From Nevskia sp. (GTDB taxonomy: Bacteria > Pseudomonadota > Gammaproteobacteria > Nevskiales > Nevskiaceae): DNA of 43,332 nt. Below the pieces are notes generated by a model, which was not told the DNA's origin, did not search any database, and saw nothing but the letters and a program-made list of their open reading frames with translations. Both the position numbers and the translations under genes were made by a program. Of this stretch, positions 41,806-43,332 are shown piece by piece; position 1 is the stretch's first letter; each line of letters begins with the position of its first letter. Location of the stretch: contig JAUXYM010000076.1 in the NCBI GenBank assembly GCA_030694365.1, positions 1 through 43,332 on the forward strand, in the 5' to 3' direction.

Positions 41806-43332
41806 TTGTCGCTCTTTTCCACAAAGCGCCGCCGCTGGTATGGCGTCGGCGCGCTCTGCTGTGTCGCCGCTTTCGCCATGCTGGCCTGCTCGGGCATCGT
41901 CCCTCGCGAACAGCCGCCGCCGGCCCCGGTGGCGGTCGTCCAGACCTACCACTACGCGCGCGACATCCAGCCGATCTTCGACAGCAAGTGCGCGGCCTGC
42001 CACGGCTGTTACGACGCCCCCTGCCAGCTCAAGCTGACCAGTGGCGAAGGCGTCGAACGGGGGGCCAGCAAGTTGCCGGTCTACGACGGCACACGGCTGG
42101 AAACAGCGCCGACCACGCGTCTCGGCATCGACGCCTTGAACGCTGGCGAATGGCGTCAGAAAGGCTTTTTCTCGGTGCAACCGGTGCTGCACACCGAAGG
42201 CGGCAGCCAGGTCCCGGCCTCGCTGCTGCAACGTGCGCTGGCGCTGGGCCGCGAACATCGCTGGCCTCCGAACCAGCGGCTGCCGAACGATCTGCCGCTC
42301 GGCTTCACGCGCATCAACCAGTGCCCGACGCTCGACGAGTTCGACGGCCACGCCAAGAAGCATCCGCGTGAAGGCATGCCGCTGGCCGTGACCGGCCTGA
42401 CCGAGCCCGAGTACCAGACGCTGAGCACCTGGATTTCTCAGGGCGCCGTCGTCGAGCCCAACGAAGTGCAGCCAAGCGCTGCCGAAGCTGCGCAGATCAA
42501 GCAATGGGAAACCTGGCTGAATCGCGAAGGTGATCGCGAGCAACTGGTCGCCCGCTACCTGTACGAGCACCTGTTCATCGGCCACCTGCATTTCACCAGT
42601 GAAAAGACCCCTCACTTCTACGAGCTGCTGCGCTCGCGCACGCCATCGGGCGAACCGATCGTGCCGGTGTCCACCCGGCTGCCGAACCAGGTGCCGGACG
42701 GGCCGTTCCACTACCGGCTGCGAATCCTGACCGAAAGCATCGTCCAGAAGAACCACATCACCTACGGGCTCGACGAGCGCCGGATGGCGCATTTCCAGAA
42801 CCTGTTCCTGAGCGACGCCTGGACCGTGCCGCCTGGGCCGGAGCATGAGAAGCACGACAAGGAAGCCCGCGCCAATCCGTTCCTGACCTTCGATCCGATC
42901 CCGGCGAAGGCGCGCTACCAGTTCATGCTCGACGAGGCCCAGTTCTTCGTCCGCACCTTCATCCGCGGCCCGGTCTGCGCCGGCCAGGCGGCGACCGACG
43001 TGATCCGCGACCAGTTCTGGGTCAGCTTCGAAGATCCGGCGCGCGAGCTGTATGTCAACGATGCGGCTTACCGCAAGCAGGTGTCGCCGCTGCTCGATGT
43101 CGCCGGCCAGGACTCGACCTTGATCAAGGCCGGCAGCGAATGGCTGAGCTACCGCGGCCAGCGCAACGACTACGCACGGCTGCGCCTGAAGGCCTATGGC
43201 AAAGCGATGCCAAAAGGCCCGGCGATCACCGATATCTGGGATGGCGATGGCAGCAACCACGACGCGCTACTGACCATCTTCCGTCACCACGACAACGCCT
43301 TCGTCAAGGACGGCCTGCTCGGCGCGCTGCCG
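41806..43332 (+). CDS. cti: fatty acid cis/trans isomerase, 3'-partial
   Basis: Open to the window end; 509 of about 760-790 residues visible. Cti is a periplasmic heme protein that turns cis-unsaturated phospholipid acyl chains to trans under solvent or heat stress. A heme site Cys62-x-x-Cys65-His66 is followed by the Cti-typical GCYDAPCQL; LFLSDAW, YEHLFIGHLHF and VCAGQAATDVIRDQFWV also fit. The TTG at 41806 is chosen because it gives a full export signal (KRRRWYGVGALCCVAAFAMLAC) with a lipobox-like LAC at 26-28; ATG at 41878 would destroy it, and a TTG at 41788 is possible. It is separate from the quinoprotein genes in function as far as known. Confidence 0.93.
   Translation, partial: MSLFSTKRRRWYGVGALCCVAAFAMLACSGIVPREQPPPAPVAVVQTYHYARDIQPIFDSKCAACHGCYDAPCQLKLTSGEGVERGASKLPVYDGTRLETAPTTRLGIDALNAGEWRQKGFFSVQPVLHTEGGSQVPASLLQRALALGREHRWPPNQRLPNDLPLGFTRINQCPTLDEFDGHAKKHPREGMPLAVTGLTEPEYQTLSTWISQGAVVEPNEVQPSAAEAAQIKQWETWLNREGDREQLVARYLYEHLFIGHLHFTSEKTPHFYELLRSRTPSGEPIVPVSTRLPNQVPDGPFHYRLRILTESIVQKNHITYGLDERRMAHFQNLFLSDAWTVPPGPEHEKHDKEARANPFLTFDPIPAKARYQFMLDEAQFFVRTFIRGPVCAGQAATDVIRDQFWVSFEDPARELYVNDAAYRKQVSPLLDVAGQDSTLIKAGSEWLSYRGQRNDYARLRLKAYGKAMPKGPAITDIWDGDGSNHDALLTIFRHHDNAFVKDGLLGALP

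Noticed and set aside
41764-43260. Long minus-strand open frame opposite cti
   Set aside because: Its composition is that of an antisense shadow; the + strand encodes a clear Cti with heme motif and export signal.

Overview
The window is high-GC chromosomal DNA with dense, ordinary gene packing. It fits a gammaproteobacterium. The ubiG-mupP-yciK order matches the arrangement known from Pseudomonas, and XoxF-type methanol dehydrogenase genes, YajD, PhhB and Cti also fit. A relative of the Nevskiales/Solimonas group is a guess and cannot be settled from this sequence. No rRNA, complete tRNA, CRISPR array or complete prophage was seen.

Region 1 (1-4137) is a valine-degradation operon on the + strand: isobutyryl-CoA dehydrogenase (5' end cut by the window), enoyl-CoA hydratase, 3-hydroxyisobutyryl-CoA hydrolase and 3-hydroxyisobutyrate dehydrogenase. 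Region 2 (4192-6309) is a decay zone: a MalT/LuxR-type regulator pseudogene lying between a tandem/inverted 9-bp repeat and the second copy of a palindromic element whose first copy is at 3058-3146. Region 3 (6333-10120) carries a lysozyme-like protein, a P-II protein, a VOC protein, a transglutaminase-like protein and an N-formylglutamate amidohydrolase. Region 4 (10153-10561) is the scar of an integrative element: the 3' half of a tRNA-Pro, a 10-bp phased repeat and a truncated integrase.

Region 5 (10876-25502) is housekeeping and metabolism. It has a trans-sulfuration enzyme, a DUF559 gene flanked by palindromes, phhB, elaA, the ubiG-mupP-yciK operon, pncC, a leucine dehydrogenase, a giant transglutaminase/DUF2126 protein, an HPP-CBS membrane protein, yajD, and a Baeyer-Villiger monooxygenase plus SDR operon divergent from a TetR regulator with two operators. 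Region 6 (25430-28831) has a Fur-box-preceded methyltransferase, two coupled small genes, a BamE-like lipoprotein and a thiolase.

Region 7 (29070-41723) is the most interesting part. It is a C1 (methanol/formaldehyde) module: a XoxF quinoprotein with the lanthanide-binding Asp, a periplasmic trypsin-like protease with TPRs, an unknown periplasmic protein, an AcoR-type sigma-54 activator, glutathione-dependent formaldehyde dehydrogenase, S-formylglutathione hydrolase, cytochrome c, a XoxJ-like binding protein, a small CxC protein, a metallo-beta-lactamase-fold 'quinoprotein relay' protein and a SoxYZ-like carrier. Good -24/-12 promoters lie upstream of both xoxF and the activator gene, so the sequence itself suggests sigma-54 control of lanthanide-dependent methanol oxidation. 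Methanol would be oxidised in the periplasm by XoxF with electrons passing to the cytochrome, and formaldehyde would be cleared in the cytoplasm through glutathione adducts to formate. The window ends inside a fatty acid cis/trans isomerase gene (cti).
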